Part shown: positions 1-7,874 of the stretch, piece by piece
Numbering within the stretch: the stretch's first letter is position 1
How the letters are laid out: the number at the start of each line of letters is the position of its first letter
Source of the DNA: Rhizobiaceae bacterium
GTDB taxonomy: Bacteria; Pseudomonadota; Alphaproteobacteria; Rhizobiales; Rhizobiaceae
DNA length: 53,773 nucleotides
Assembly: GCA_028279875.1 (NCBI GenBank)
Contig: JANQMU010000096.1
Span: 1-53,773 of the forward strand
Reading direction: 5' to 3'
Translations under genes and position numbers: made by a program
The notes under the pieces: generated by a model
Seen by the model: the letters and a program-made list of their open reading frames with translations, nothing else
What the model was told of the DNA's origin: nothing
Databases searched by the model: none

Positions 1-7
1 TCTTTGT

Positions 8-13
8 CCTCCT
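8..13 (-). promoter_or_regulatory. Ribosome binding site of a gene off the left edge
   Basis: Read on the minus strand, these bases are AGGAGG, a near-perfect Shine-Dalgarno sequence, followed by only seven bases before the window ends. A start codon would fall at or just beyond position 1. This implies a gene transcribed leftwards, divergent from the LysR gene at 153, which is the classic arrangement of a LysR regulator and its target. The start codon itself is not visible. Confidence 0.5.
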
Positions 14-43
14 GGCAAAGAGAGGAACACAAAAGGATACTAT

Positions 44-57
44 AATTCAAGTGAATT
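44..57. promoter_or_regulatory. Palindrome in divergent LysR promoter region
   Basis: An inverted repeat AATTCA-AG-TGAATT lies in an unusually AT-rich stretch (about 30-90). A perfect TATAAT hexamer at 72-77 could be a -10 box for the rightward regulator gene. The dyad contains the T-N-A symmetry expected of LysR sites and lies between the two divergent starts, so autoregulation is plausible. This rests on position and symmetry only. Confidence 0.3.
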
Positions 58-152
58 TTTTATTTGCAGTTTATAATATGATGTTATAGCGCTGCTGCAA
101 TCATGCGGCCTCTGCCGCGGCCCTTAAGATCGACCGGGAACGTTACAGCATT

Positions 153-1046
153 ATGACAGTCCGGCTGAGACAATTGCAGGCCTTCCGCGCGGTTTGCCAG
201 TTGGGCGCCATGACACGGGCAGCCAAACAGCTCGGCATATCGCAGCCCGCCGTCAGCCGGCTGCTGGCCAGTTTTTCCGACACCGTGGGATTCCAGCTTT
301 TCGAGCGCAAGGGCGGGCAGCTTATCCCGACACAGGAATCGCGTTTCCTTCTCAAGGAAGTCGGACGGCTGCTCGACGGGCTGGACCATATCAGTGAACT
401 CACTCACAATCTGACACACCGAAAGGCCGGGCATCTGCGCATTGCGTGCCTGCCGGGATTCGCCACCAGCCACATGCCGGGGGTGCTGTCGAGGTTCCTG
501 GAAAACCGGCCCGACGTGACCGTTACGCTCGAACCGGATCGTCCGGAGCGAATCTTGGAATGGATCATCGGCGAGCAATATGATTGCGGCATTACGGACG
601 GGTTTTCCGACCACCCGGCCGTGGAGGCCGAAAGCATCCCCATGCGCACGGTCTGCATCATGGCCGACGGCAATCCGCTGGCTGCAAATGAGGTCATCCG
701 GCCGGAAGATCTCGAAAGCGAACCGATCATCCATACACGCCGTGACAGCGCGTTTTTCAAGGTCCTGTCCCAGGCGTTCAACGCCCGCAATGTGGAGATG
801 AACAGCTGGATCGAAACACGGCAGTTTACCGCCGCATGTGCGCTGGTGTCGGAGGGCACCGGGGTGTCCGTCGTCAGCGAGATGGATGCCCGCGGGTATC
901 AGGACCGGCGCCTGATCATCCGACGCTTCGAGCCGGCCGTACCGCATGTGCTGTCGCTTGTCAGGCCGATCCACTCGGCGCCATCCATGCTGACCTTGGA
1001 GTTCATGGAGTTTTTTGCCGGCAGCCTGCGGCCATTCAGGCAGTAA
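153..1046 (+). CDS. LysR-family transcriptional regulator
   Basis: A 297-residue protein, the usual LysR length. The winged helix-turn-helix is clear near the N-terminus (residues about 3-62, with AKQLGISQPAVSRL as the recognition region), followed by a periplasmic-binding-protein-like effector domain from about residue 90 (HLRIACLPGFATS onward). Such proteins bind DNA as tetramers and respond to a small metabolite. The ATG at 153 gives the standard N-terminus, though its ribosome binding site is weak (GGGAAC about 14 bases upstream). A strong leftward Shine-Dalgarno at 8-13 suggests the regulated gene is divergent and off the window. The domain order resembles regulators of amino-acid or organic-acid metabolism, but the ligand cannot be read from the sequence. 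Confidence 0.9.
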   Translation: MTVRLRQLQAFRAVCQLGAMTRAAKQLGISQPAVSRLLASFSDTVGFQLFERKGGQLIPTQESRFLLKEVGRLLDGLDHISELTHNLTHRKAGHLRIACLPGFATSHMPGVLSRFLENRPDVTVTLEPDRPERILEWIIGEQYDCGITDGFSDHPAVEAESIPMRTVCIMADGNPLAANEVIRPEDLESEPIIHTRRDSAFFKVLSQAFNARNVEMNSWIETRQFTAACALVSEGTGVSVVSEMDARGYQDRRLIIRRFEPAVPHVLSLVRPIHSAPSMLTLEFMEFFAGSLRPFRQ

Positions 1047-1067
1047 GAGCGCATTCAGGAGTTGACG

Positions 1068-1298
1068 ATGCAGATCACCCTCAGTGACGACAGGCGGACC
1101 GAGTTCCTGCGCGAGCTTGGATCGCTGTTCGCCGATGATTTCGATGAACCGCTGTCGGAGTTTCGCGCCAATGCGGTGCTCGACCTGTTTTTGAAGACAC
1201 TCGGTCCGGCGGTCTACAACCAGGCCGTACAGGATGTCAGGGCCCATCTGCAGGTCAGGCTCGATGATCTGGAAGGCGAGGTCTATGCCGACGGCTAG
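1068..1298 (+). CDS. DUF2164 family protein
   Basis: A small acidic protein of 76 residues matching the DUF2164 family in length and in the conserved pattern: an N-terminal helix rich in Leu and Phe, then LDLFLKTLGPAVYNQAVQD and a terminal RLDDLEGEVY. Family function is unknown. I choose the ATG at 1068 over the in-frame TTG at 1062 because CAGGAG ends six bases before it. It follows the LysR gene by 21 bases and may be cotranscribed. Its TAG stop (1296-1298) lies inside the left boundary of the MITE-like element at 1297, so insertion there left the reading frame intact. Confidence 0.8.
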   Translation: MQITLSDDRRTEFLRELGSLFADDFDEPLSEFRANAVLDLFLKTLGPAVYNQAVQDVRAHLQVRLDDLEGEVYADG

Positions 1299-1561
1299 CG
1301 TTCTGTGATTACCCTGATGCATTTGACCGAGGTGCTTTTGGTCTCTGGCGAGGCGGGCTGCCGGCCGCGGTGCCTCCCCACCACAAGGGCAGGCCAACGA
1401 CGCCCAGGGGCCAAACGCGCCCGGCCCGAAGGGTGGCGGCAAATCGGCCCATCGGCTGCGTTCCGCCGCTTGCTCGATGCACCACATCGCGCGGCGCGAC
1501 GCGCCTAGCCGAGTGAACCGATTTTCCGCCATCAAATGCGTCAGGGTAATCACAGAACGCT
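1297..1561. mobile_element. MITE-like element with 30-bp terminal inverted repeats
   Basis: The two ends, 1297-1326 and 1532-1561, are inverted copies of each other with a single mismatch (outer bases AGCGTTCTGTGATTACCC). The 205-bp interior encodes no recognisable protein, so this is a non-autonomous element. Both sides carry CTAG (1295-1298 and 1562-1565). The right end reads inward from TA as GAGCGTTCTG, while the left end reads TA-GCGTTCTG, so the left end seems to have lost two bases. That pattern suggests TA target duplication as in IS630/Tc1-mariner elements (inference). The stop codons of the convergent flanking genes coincide with its two borders. Confidence 0.8.
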
Positions 1562-1912
1562 CTAGTCCACTGAACACATGATGACGGTGTTAACTTTGTA
1601 GGTTGGCTCCTGATGTTTACTGTTGCAGCTGCAAGAATCCGCACCTCTGTCACCGCCTCCGACAGCACATGTAATAGCGATACTTGGCGTCCTACAATCA
1701 AAATTCGCTGGTGTTACTGTTGTTTTCCCATCCTTGGAATAGCAGTATCCTGAAAATATAAACTTAGTGTGATTTGTATCTATTTTCCACTGTGCTTTAC
1801 ATTGTTGATCGTATCCGCAATAACTCGTCTTCGATATGGTGTTGTCTGCACTTGCAGCGGAGATTCCCAGAAAAAACACCGCAGGGACGAGATAAATGTG
1901 TGCAAAGCGCAT
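1562..1912 (-). CDS. Small secreted cysteine-rich protein, unknown function
   Basis: A 116-residue protein with a clear Sec signal peptide: MRFAH, then a hydrophobic core (IYLVPAVFFLGIS) ending at an ASA-D cleavage site near residue 22. The mature part of about 94 residues has eight cysteines, an even number consistent with four disulfides, and no hydrophobic segment, so it should be periplasmic or secreted. I choose the ATG at 1912 because GGGAGA precedes it by nine bases and the signal peptide starts there; upstream in-frame codons lack this. The gene is far richer in A and T than its neighbours and sits between a MITE-like element and a transposase remnant, so recent acquisition is likely. 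I do not recognise the family. Confidence 0.6.
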   Translation of the reverse strand: MRFAHIYLVPAVFFLGISAASADNTISKTSYCGYDQQCKAQWKIDTNHTKFIFSGYCYSKDGKTTVTPANFDCRTPSIAITCAVGGGDRGADSCSCNSKHQEPTYKVNTVIMCSVD

Positions 1913-2126
1913 CTTGAGAAATCTCCCGTTTCGGCCAGTGATTTGAAGGGACATGCACCCGATGGACGGCTTCGTTGACGTGATAGTGCCTGCACCTGCG
2001 GCTCTTGGCAATACATGAGCGATGTGCCGGCAGGGAAGGATGCTGTTGATGGGCAAGCAGCGGTGGCGTGACCCGCTTCAAATGTGATTTCTGGCGCATC
2101 AGGACGTGCATCTCCTCCCGTTCGAG

Positions 2127-2204
2127 ATGGAGCTCAAGCTTTACCCGGCGGTCGAAATTGAGCCTGAGAGGGCCATCAACCGATTCACCCGTTGGGTTCG
2201 CCAT
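2127..2204 (-). pseudogene. IS1380-type transposase N-terminal remnant
   Basis: On the minus strand, an ATG at 2204 opens a short stretch whose residues include LRLNFDRRVKLELH, which resembles the conserved start of IS1380-family transposases (LRLDFDRR followed by a hydrophobic strand). After about 26 codons the similarity stops and the TSDAGLL motif expected next is missing. I see no other transposase part nearby, so this is a scar. The surrounding 401-bp gap (1913-2313) otherwise holds only the promoter side of the cysteine-rich gene and no intact gene. Confidence 0.45.
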
Positions 2205-2313
2205 GACAGCTTCGTGCAATCCAGTTCAAGTCATTGATTATCATAACTGAATCGCAGTAAAACCGCAGCACTTTACCGCTTCATATGGTGAATGCGGGCT
2301 TAACCTAAGTGCC

Positions 2314-4620
2314 CTATTGCGGGATCGAGGCCTCCACCACAGCCAGTGTCGACATATTGACCACGCCGCGCGAGGTCACCGAGGGTGACAGAATATGCGC
2401 GGGCTTGGCGCTGCCAAGCAGGATCGGGCCGACATGCAGGGCATCGGTCATGGTCTTCACGACGCCCAGCGCGATATTGGCCGCATCCAGATTGGGGAAC
2501 ACCAGCAGGTTCGCCTCACCGGTCAGGTTGGAATCGGGCATAACGCGGTTTCGCAGAATCTCCGAAATCGCTGAGTCGCCGTGCATTTCCCCGTCGGCTT
2601 CCAGATCGGGCTCCCGTTCATGGATCAGGCGCACCGCCTCGCGCATCTTGAGGGCGGAGTCCGATTCGCGCGTGCCGAAATTGGAGTGCGACAGCAGGGC
2701 GGCGCGCGGGGTGATCCCGAACCGGCGAATCTCCTTGGCGGCCATCAGCGTCATCTCGGCGATCTCATCGGCCGGCGGGTCGTAGGACACATAGGTGTCG
2801 GTGAAGAATGTGGCGCCGCGCTGTGCGATCAGGAGGCTGAGCGCTGAAAAGTCACGCACGCCGTCGCGTTTGCCGATGACCTGATCAACGACGGCCAGAT
2901 GTTTGGCGTATCGTCCCTCGACGCCACAGATCATGGCGTCGGCCTCGCCGCGGCGCACCGCCAGCGCGGCGATGACCGTCGTGTTGGTGCGGACGATGGT
3001 TCGGGCCGCCTCGGGATTGATGCCCAGGCGGCCGACCAGCGAGAAGTAAAGATCGACATAATCGCGGTAACGCGGATCATCCAGCGGGTTGGTTACCGCA
3101 AAATCCTTGCCGGGCCGGATTTTCAGACCGAACCGCTTCAGGCGGGTTTCGAGGATTCCGGGCCGGCCGATCAGGATCGGCTCGGCGATCTGCTCCTCGA
3201 TCAATACCTGTGCTGCGCGCAGCACACGCTCATCTTCCCCTTCGGCGAAAATCACCCGCTTGCGGCTGGCCGCCTTGGCGGCGGTAAAGAGCGGCTTCAT
3301 GATCAGCCCGGACCGGAAGACAAACCGGTTGAGCTGGTCGAGATAGGCGTCCATGTCCTCGATCGGCCGGATCGCCACGTCCGTTTGACGGGCGGCTTCG
3401 GCGACCGCCGGCGCAATCCGCAGGATCAGGCGAGGGTCGAATGGAGACGGAATCAGATAGTCGGGTCCGAAAATCGGTGTCTCGCCCGAATAGGCTTTCG
3501 CCGCGACATCGGAGGCCTCCTCGCGCGCCAGGCCGGCGATCGCCTTGACTGCCGCCATCTTCATCTCTTCATTGATGGTGCTGGCGCTGCAGTCGAGGGC
3601 CCCACGGAAAATATAGGGAAAACACAGGACATTGTTGACCTGGTTCGGGAAGTCGGACCGGCCGGTGCAGATCATGGCGTCGGGCCGGACCTCCCGTGCC
3701 ACCTGTGGCATGATTTCCGGAACGGGATTGGCCAGCGCCATGATCAGCGGTTTTTCCGCCATTTTGGTGAGCATGTCCGGTTTCAGGACGTTGGCCGCCG
3801 ACAATCCCAGGAAGACATCCGCGCCGGCAATATTCTCGGCCAGCGTGCGGGTCTTGGATGTTTTGGCGTAAACGGCCTTCCACTCGTCCATCAGTTCGGT
3901 GCGGCCCCTGTAGACAAGGCCTTCGATGTCATGCACCCAGATGTTCTTGCGTTTGGCGCCCAGTTCGACCAGCAGATTGAGACAGGCGAGGGCGGCCGCG
4001 CCCGCGCCGCTGGTGACGATTCTCGCCTCGGATAGTTTCTTGCCGGCAAGTTCCAGCCCGTTGAGGACCGCCGCGGCGACGATGATCGCGGTTCCGTGCT
4101 GATCGTCATGGAACACCGGGATGTTCATCTTTTCGCGCAGTTGCGCCTCGATCTCGAAGCACTCCGGGGCTTTTATGTCCTCCAGATTGATGCCGCCGAA
4201 TGTCGGCTCGAGGGCGCCGACCACGGAGACCATGGAGTCGACGGTGTCGGCGTTCAATTCGATGTCGAAGACGTCGATACCGGCGAATTTCTTGAACAAT
4301 ACGGCCTTGCCTTCCATCACCGGTTTCGACGCCAGCGGACCGATGGCGCCCAGTCCGAGCACCGCCGTGCCATTGGTGACTACCGCGACGAGGTTTGCCC
4401 GGGCGGTATAATCGGCCGCGCTGTCGGGATCTTTCTGGATGGACAGGCAGGGCGCGGCGACACCGGGCGAGTAGGCGAGGGCAAGGTCACGCTGGTTTCC
4501 CAGCGGTTTGGTGGCCTGGATCTCGAGTTTTCCGGGCCTGGGATAACGATGGTAGAAATGGGCGTTCTCGTCCAGATCACCGCCTTGAATTCCATCCCGT
4601 TCTCTTTTGTCCGCATCCAT
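2314..4620 (-). CDS. maeB: NADP-dependent malic enzyme (MaeB type, fused PTA-like domain)
   Basis: A 768-residue protein of the large bacterial malic enzyme class, which decarboxylates malate to pyruvate with NADP+ reduction. Residues about 15-400 form the malic enzyme part: YSPGVAAPC, the malate/metal region VFHDDQHGTA, the nucleotide-binding GAGAAALACL and the conserved CTGRSDFPNQVNN. From about residue 430 (RKRVIFAEGEDERVLRAAQ) a phosphotransacetylase-like domain follows; in MaeB enzymes this is thought to be regulatory, responding to acetyl-CoA, and not catalytic. Full length is present. It lies 49 bases downstream of the SDR gene on the same strand and may share its transcript. It would supply NADPH and pyruvate when growing on C4 acids. 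Confidence 0.93.
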   Translation of the reverse strand: MDADKRERDGIQGGDLDENAHFYHRYPRPGKLEIQATKPLGNQRDLALAYSPGVAAPCLSIQKDPDSAADYTARANLVAVVTNGTAVLGLGAIGPLASKPVMEGKAVLFKKFAGIDVFDIELNADTVDSMVSVVGALEPTFGGINLEDIKAPECFEIEAQLREKMNIPVFHDDQHGTAIIVAAAVLNGLELAGKKLSEARIVTSGAGAAALACLNLLVELGAKRKNIWVHDIEGLVYRGRTELMDEWKAVYAKTSKTRTLAENIAGADVFLGLSAANVLKPDMLTKMAEKPLIMALANPVPEIMPQVAREVRPDAMICTGRSDFPNQVNNVLCFPYIFRGALDCSASTINEEMKMAAVKAIAGLAREEASDVAAKAYSGETPIFGPDYLIPSPFDPRLILRIAPAVAEAARQTDVAIRPIEDMDAYLDQLNRFVFRSGLIMKPLFTAAKAASRKRVIFAEGEDERVLRAAQVLIEEQIAEPILIGRPGILETRLKRFGLKIRPGKDFAVTNPLDDPRYRDYVDLYFSLVGRLGINPEAARTIVRTNTTVIAALAVRRGEADAMICGVEGRYAKHLAVVDQVIGKRDGVRDFSALSLLIAQRGATFFTDTYVSYDPPADEIAEMTLMAAKEIRRFGITPRAALLSHSNFGTRESDSALKMREAVRLIHEREPDLEADGEMHGDSAISEILRNRVMPDSNLTGEANLLVFPNLDAANIALGVVKTMTDALHVGPILLGSAKPAHILSPSVTSRGVVNMSTLAVVEASIPQ

Positions 4621-4669
4621 CCGTGGCGCTCCGTTGCTGTCCGGTGATTTTTACATTGGTGTCACGGAT

Positions 4670-5449
4670 TCAAAAGGCGGTTGGGACCATTCCGCCGTCA
4701 ACCAACAGATTTTGTCCCGTGATATAGCCGGCCTGAGCGGAACACAAAAAGGCGCAGGCCTGACCGAATTCGCGTGCGGTTCCCATGCGGCCCGCCGGCA
4801 CCGATTCGACCAGTTTGGCCTTCGCCTCGTCCCGGCTGATCCCCAATTCTGCGGCCGTCTTGTCTATGGCCGGCGCCAGCCGGTCGGTGTCCATCTTGCC
4901 CGGCAGCAGCGTGTTGATCGTGACATTCCTGTCGGCGACGGTCCGCGCGACGCCCGCCAGAAAAGAGGTTAGTCCGGCGCGGGCCCCGGAGGACAGGTCG
5001 AGACCGGGGATCGGCATATAGACCGATGAGGAGGTGATATTGACGATGCGCCCGAAGCGCTGTGCGCACATGCTATCGATGACCTGCTGGATCAGTTCGA
5101 TGGGCGTGACCATGTTCTGGCTGACACCTTCCAGGATGGCCGCCCGGTCCAATTCGCGGAATTCGCGCAATGGCGGGCCGCCATTGTTATTGACCAGGAT
5201 ATCCGGTTCGCCACACGCTGCGAGCAGGGCGGCCTGGCCGTCGACGGTGGAGACATCGGCCGCGACTTCGTGAACCGTGGCGCCTATCGCGGACCGGATT
5301 TCATCGGCCGTGGCAGCCAGCACGGAGGCATCGCGGCCATTGACGACGACATCGCACCCCGCCTCTGCCAATGCGATGGCGCATCCCTTGCCGAGGCCGC
5401 GGCTCGATGCGCAGATGATTGCCTTTTTTCCGGATAATCCGAGGTCCAT
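4670..5449 (-). CDS. SDR-family oxidoreductase, atypical active site
   Basis: A 259-residue Rossmann-fold protein of the short-chain dehydrogenase/reductase superfamily. The N-terminal nucleotide site is ASSRGLGKGCA near residue 15, and NNNGGPP stands where NNAG is usual. The expected catalytic YxxxK is replaced by SSGARAG, so both the tyrosine and the lysine are absent. This matches a known divergent branch annotated as 3-oxoacyl-ACP-reductase-like, whose members lack the standard tetrad. Activity therefore cannot be assumed. The ATG at 5449 is preceded by GGGAAGAG and begins the normal SDR N-terminus. The gene precedes maeB by 49 bases. Its own promoter must lie in 5450-5782. Confidence 0.85.
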   Translation of the reverse strand: MDLGLSGKKAIICASSRGLGKGCAIALAEAGCDVVVNGRDASVLAATADEIRSAIGATVHEVAADVSTVDGQAALLAACGEPDILVNNNGGPPLREFRELDRAAILEGVSQNMVTPIELIQQVIDSMCAQRFGRIVNITSSSVYMPIPGLDLSSGARAGLTSFLAGVARTVADRNVTINTLLPGKMDTDRLAPAIDKTAAELGISRDEAKAKLVESVPAGRMGTAREFGQACAFLCSAQAGYITGQNLLVDGGMVPTAF

Positions 5450-5566
5450 GGACTCTTCCCTTCGTTTGTTCGATCCATCGTGATGACGATTTTGGCTGCG
5501 GCGGGATCGTGGCTGCGCCACGACTGTTTCGGGATTGTTGCACGACTTCGGGCGGTCATCCACCAC

Positions 5567-5606
5567 TTAGAGCATCGGGCGACAATATTGTCGCCCGATG
5601 CTCTAA
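5567..5606. repeat. Perfect 40-bp palindrome
   Basis: The left half TTAGAGCATCGGGCGACAAT is followed directly by its exact reverse complement, giving a perfect 40-bp dyad with no loop. The ends read TA-GAGC inward on both sides, the same GAGC terminus with flanking TA as the right end of the element at 1297-1561, so it may be the joined tips of a MITE. It could also act as a protein-binding site or a cruciform. It sits in the 333-bp divergent gap 5450-5782 between the SDR and the Mla operon, which otherwise shows no gene. Confidence 0.9.
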
Positions 5607-5782
5607 TCGGCAATGGCGTATCCCATCCAATTGACGATTGTGGAACGGAGGTACGGCGGCGGGGGTTGGGTGTCGATCAGATGCCGGTGTCCGGTGCGCC
5701 GATGCCACAGGGCTGCGCCAAACCGCTCCCGGCGCCGCTCTTTGGCGGTGACAGGGTCGGATTTACTGGCTAAGAATCTTGA

Positions 5783-6997
5783 ATGTCGATGTCGTCCACC
5801 CATGAGTCGGTACCGTCGGGTCTTGCCGGTCAACAGGTTGATCCGTATGGGGAAAAGATTCCGCCCCGTGTCGAAGTGGCGGATATGGACGGACGGACCC
5901 ATGTACTGTTCGCCGGGGACTGGCTGTTGCATGGTGTCGCGGAGGTCGATGAGGAGACGCGGAAGCTTGCCGAATCGCTCACCGGGCCGTCCGTTGCCAT
6001 CGACCTTGCGCAATTGCGCCATATCGACACGTCCGGTGCCCTGATCGCCGAACGGCTGCGGCTGAGGCTTGAGCAAAGGGGGATCGACGTCGCCTATCTG
6101 TCGGCATCCGGTGACCGTGCGACCCTGCTCGAGGCCATCGGGAATGCGCTTACCGTCAAACATCCCGACGCCGACGCGCCGCCGCCCCGACCGACATGGG
6201 CGCAGCGGATCTTCGATCCGATCGGGATGTTCGCCTACGCCTTCAAGGACGATTTCATCGCTGCGCTGTTCATTCTTGGTTCGGCGGTCCGCGGCGCCCA
6301 GGTCAAGCTCAATCGCGCGTCGGGCATCTCTGCGGCCGCCATTGTCAGCCAGATGGACCATATGGGCGTACGCGCGGTGCCGATCATCGCGCTGATGTCC
6401 TTCCTGATCGGCGGCATCATCGCACAGCAGGGCGCCTTCCAGCTCCGCTATTTCGGCGCGGAACTGTTTGTCGTCGATCTTGTCGGCATCCTGCAACTGC
6501 GCGAAATCGGCGTGCTCTTGACGGCGATCATGATCGCCGGCCGGTCGGGCTCGGCCATCACGGCGGAAATCGGCTCGATGAAGATGCGCGAGGAGGTCGA
6601 CGCGCTGAAGGTCATGGGACTCAATCCGGTCGGGGTCCTGGTCTTTCCGCGGCTGGTGGCGCTGACCGTGATGCTTCCGGCGCTGACCATTGTTGCCAAT
6701 TTCGCGGCGCTGTTCGGCGCCTGCCTGACGACCTGGGTCTATTCCGACATCACACCCGAGACGTTCCTGTCGCGGCTGCGCGAGGCAATCGACATGTCGA
6801 CGATCGTTTCGGGGATGATCAAGGCGCCTTTCATGGCGCTGATCATCGGCGTCGTTTCCTCGGTTGAAGGCCTGAAGGTCGGCGGAAGCGCCGAATCCCT
6901 CGGGCGCCACGTGACGTCGTCCGTGGTCAAATCGATATTCGTGGTGATCCTGGTGGACGGCCTGTTTGCCATATTCTACGGGGCGATTGATTTTTGA
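5783..6997 (+). CDS. mlaE: MlaE-family ABC transporter permease with N-terminal STAS domain
   Basis: A 404-residue fusion. Residues about 25-120 form a STAS-like domain (VAIDLAQLRHIDTSGALIAE is the typical strand-helix around the serine). Residues about 150-404 are an MlaE permease with several membrane segments and the conserved stretch IMIAGRSGSAITAEIGSMK. MlaE permeases work with MlaF ATPase and an MCE protein to move phospholipids between the inner and outer membranes, keeping the outer leaflet asymmetric. The STAS partner is a separate protein (MlaB) in E. coli; fusion to the permease is common in alphaproteobacteria. The ATG at 5783 has only a weak ribosome binding site. The stop overlaps the start of the ATPase gene, indicating translational coupling. 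Confidence 0.92.
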   Translation: MSMSSTHESVPSGLAGQQVDPYGEKIPPRVEVADMDGRTHVLFAGDWLLHGVAEVDEETRKLAESLTGPSVAIDLAQLRHIDTSGALIAERLRLRLEQRGIDVAYLSASGDRATLLEAIGNALTVKHPDADAPPPRPTWAQRIFDPIGMFAYAFKDDFIAALFILGSAVRGAQVKLNRASGISAAAIVSQMDHMGVRAVPIIALMSFLIGGIIAQQGAFQLRYFGAELFVVDLVGILQLREIGVLLTAIMIAGRSGSAITAEIGSMKMREEVDALKVMGLNPVGVLVFPRLVALTVMLPALTIVANFAALFGACLTTWVYSDITPETFLSRLREAIDMSTIVSGMIKAPFMALIIGVVSSVEGLKVGGSAESLGRHVTSSVVKSIFVVILVDGLFAIFYGAIDF

Positions 6998-7812
6998 GCG
7001 CGCACCCAAACCCCACCGCCGGTAACGGCCCTGATCCCGCCCGGTGCATCCTGGAGGCCCGCAATATCAGTGTCGCCTTTGGCAGCCACAGGGTCCTGGA
7101 AGGGCTGAATCTGGATATTCTGCGCGGTGAAATCCTCGGTTTTGTCGGTGCGTCGGGTGCCGGCAAGTCCGTCCTTCTGCGAACCATCCTGCAATTGTCC
7201 GGTCGGCAGGGCGGCACCATCAAGATCCTTGGTATCGATTATGACTCGGCAAGCCCCGAACAGCGCATCGCGCTTGATATGCGTCTCGGTGTGCTGTTCC
7301 AGCATGGGGCCTTGTTTTCCGCCCTGACGGTGCTTGAGAACATCCAGGTGCCGATGCGGGAGTATCTCGACCTGCCCAAGAAGCTGATGGACGAATTGGC
7401 CTTGCTGAAAATTGAACTGGTCGGGCTGCGCCCGGGAGCGGCCGATCTTTATCCCTCGGAACTGTCCGGCGGCATGACCAAACGCGCAGCCCTGGCGCGG
7501 GCGCTGGCGCTTGACCCCGATCTGGTGTTCCTCGATGAGCCGACATCCGGGCTTGATCCCATCAGCGCCGCCGAGTTCGACGAACTGATCACAAAACTGC
7601 GCGATACGCTGGGCCTGACCGTCTATATGGTGACCCATGATCTCGACAGCCTGTTCTCCGTCTGCGACCGCATCGCGGTTCTTGGCAACCGGCGTATTGC
7701 GCTGGCCGGCACGATTGATGACATGCTGGCTAGTGACGATCCATGGATCAAATCCTATTTCCAGGGGAAACGGGCCCGTTCCCTTGTACGTCCTGAGAAA
7801 ATCGGATCATAA
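6994..7812 (+). CDS. mlaF: MlaF-type ABC transporter ATP-binding protein
   Basis: A 272-residue ABC ATPase. The Walker A motif GASGAGKS lies near residue 50, the signature is LSGGMTKRAALARAL, and the Walker B region reads VFLDEPTSGLDP, followed by the H-loop YMVTHD. This matches MlaF, which energises lipid transport through the MlaE permease. The TTG start at 6994 overlaps the permease stop by four bases, and translation begins with a short polar extension before the ATPase fold. Together with the preceding permease and the following MCE gene, it forms a standard Mla core operon. Confidence 0.93.
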   Translation: MSAHPNPTAGNGPDPARCILEARNISVAFGSHRVLEGLNLDILRGEILGFVGASGAGKSVLLRTILQLSGRQGGTIKILGIDYDSASPEQRIALDMRLGVLFQHGALFSALTVLENIQVPMREYLDLPKKLMDELALLKIELVGLRPGAADLYPSELSGGMTKRAALARALALDPDLVFLDEPTSGLDPISAAEFDELITKLRDTLGLTVYMVTHDLDSLFSVCDRIAVLGNRRIALAGTIDDMLASDDPWIKSYFQGKRARSLVRPEKIGS

Positions 7813-7874
7813 TCGAGGGGTTGCGGCCATGATGAGAATCGAAACGCCAAAACGGCGGAACCGGGTGCGGTAGG

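Noticed and set aside
84..1577. Long open frame of 497 codons on the minus strand, opposite the LysR gene
   Set aside because: It lies antisense to LysR and DUF2164 genes that have clear family motifs, crosses the MITE-like element, lacks a ribosome binding site and shows no recognisable domain. High GC creates such frames.
5603..7009. 468-codon minus-strand frame opposite mlaE
   Set aside because: It is rich in Arg, Asp, His and Gln without any hydrophobic core or motif, and mirrors the codons of a well-supported permease gene.
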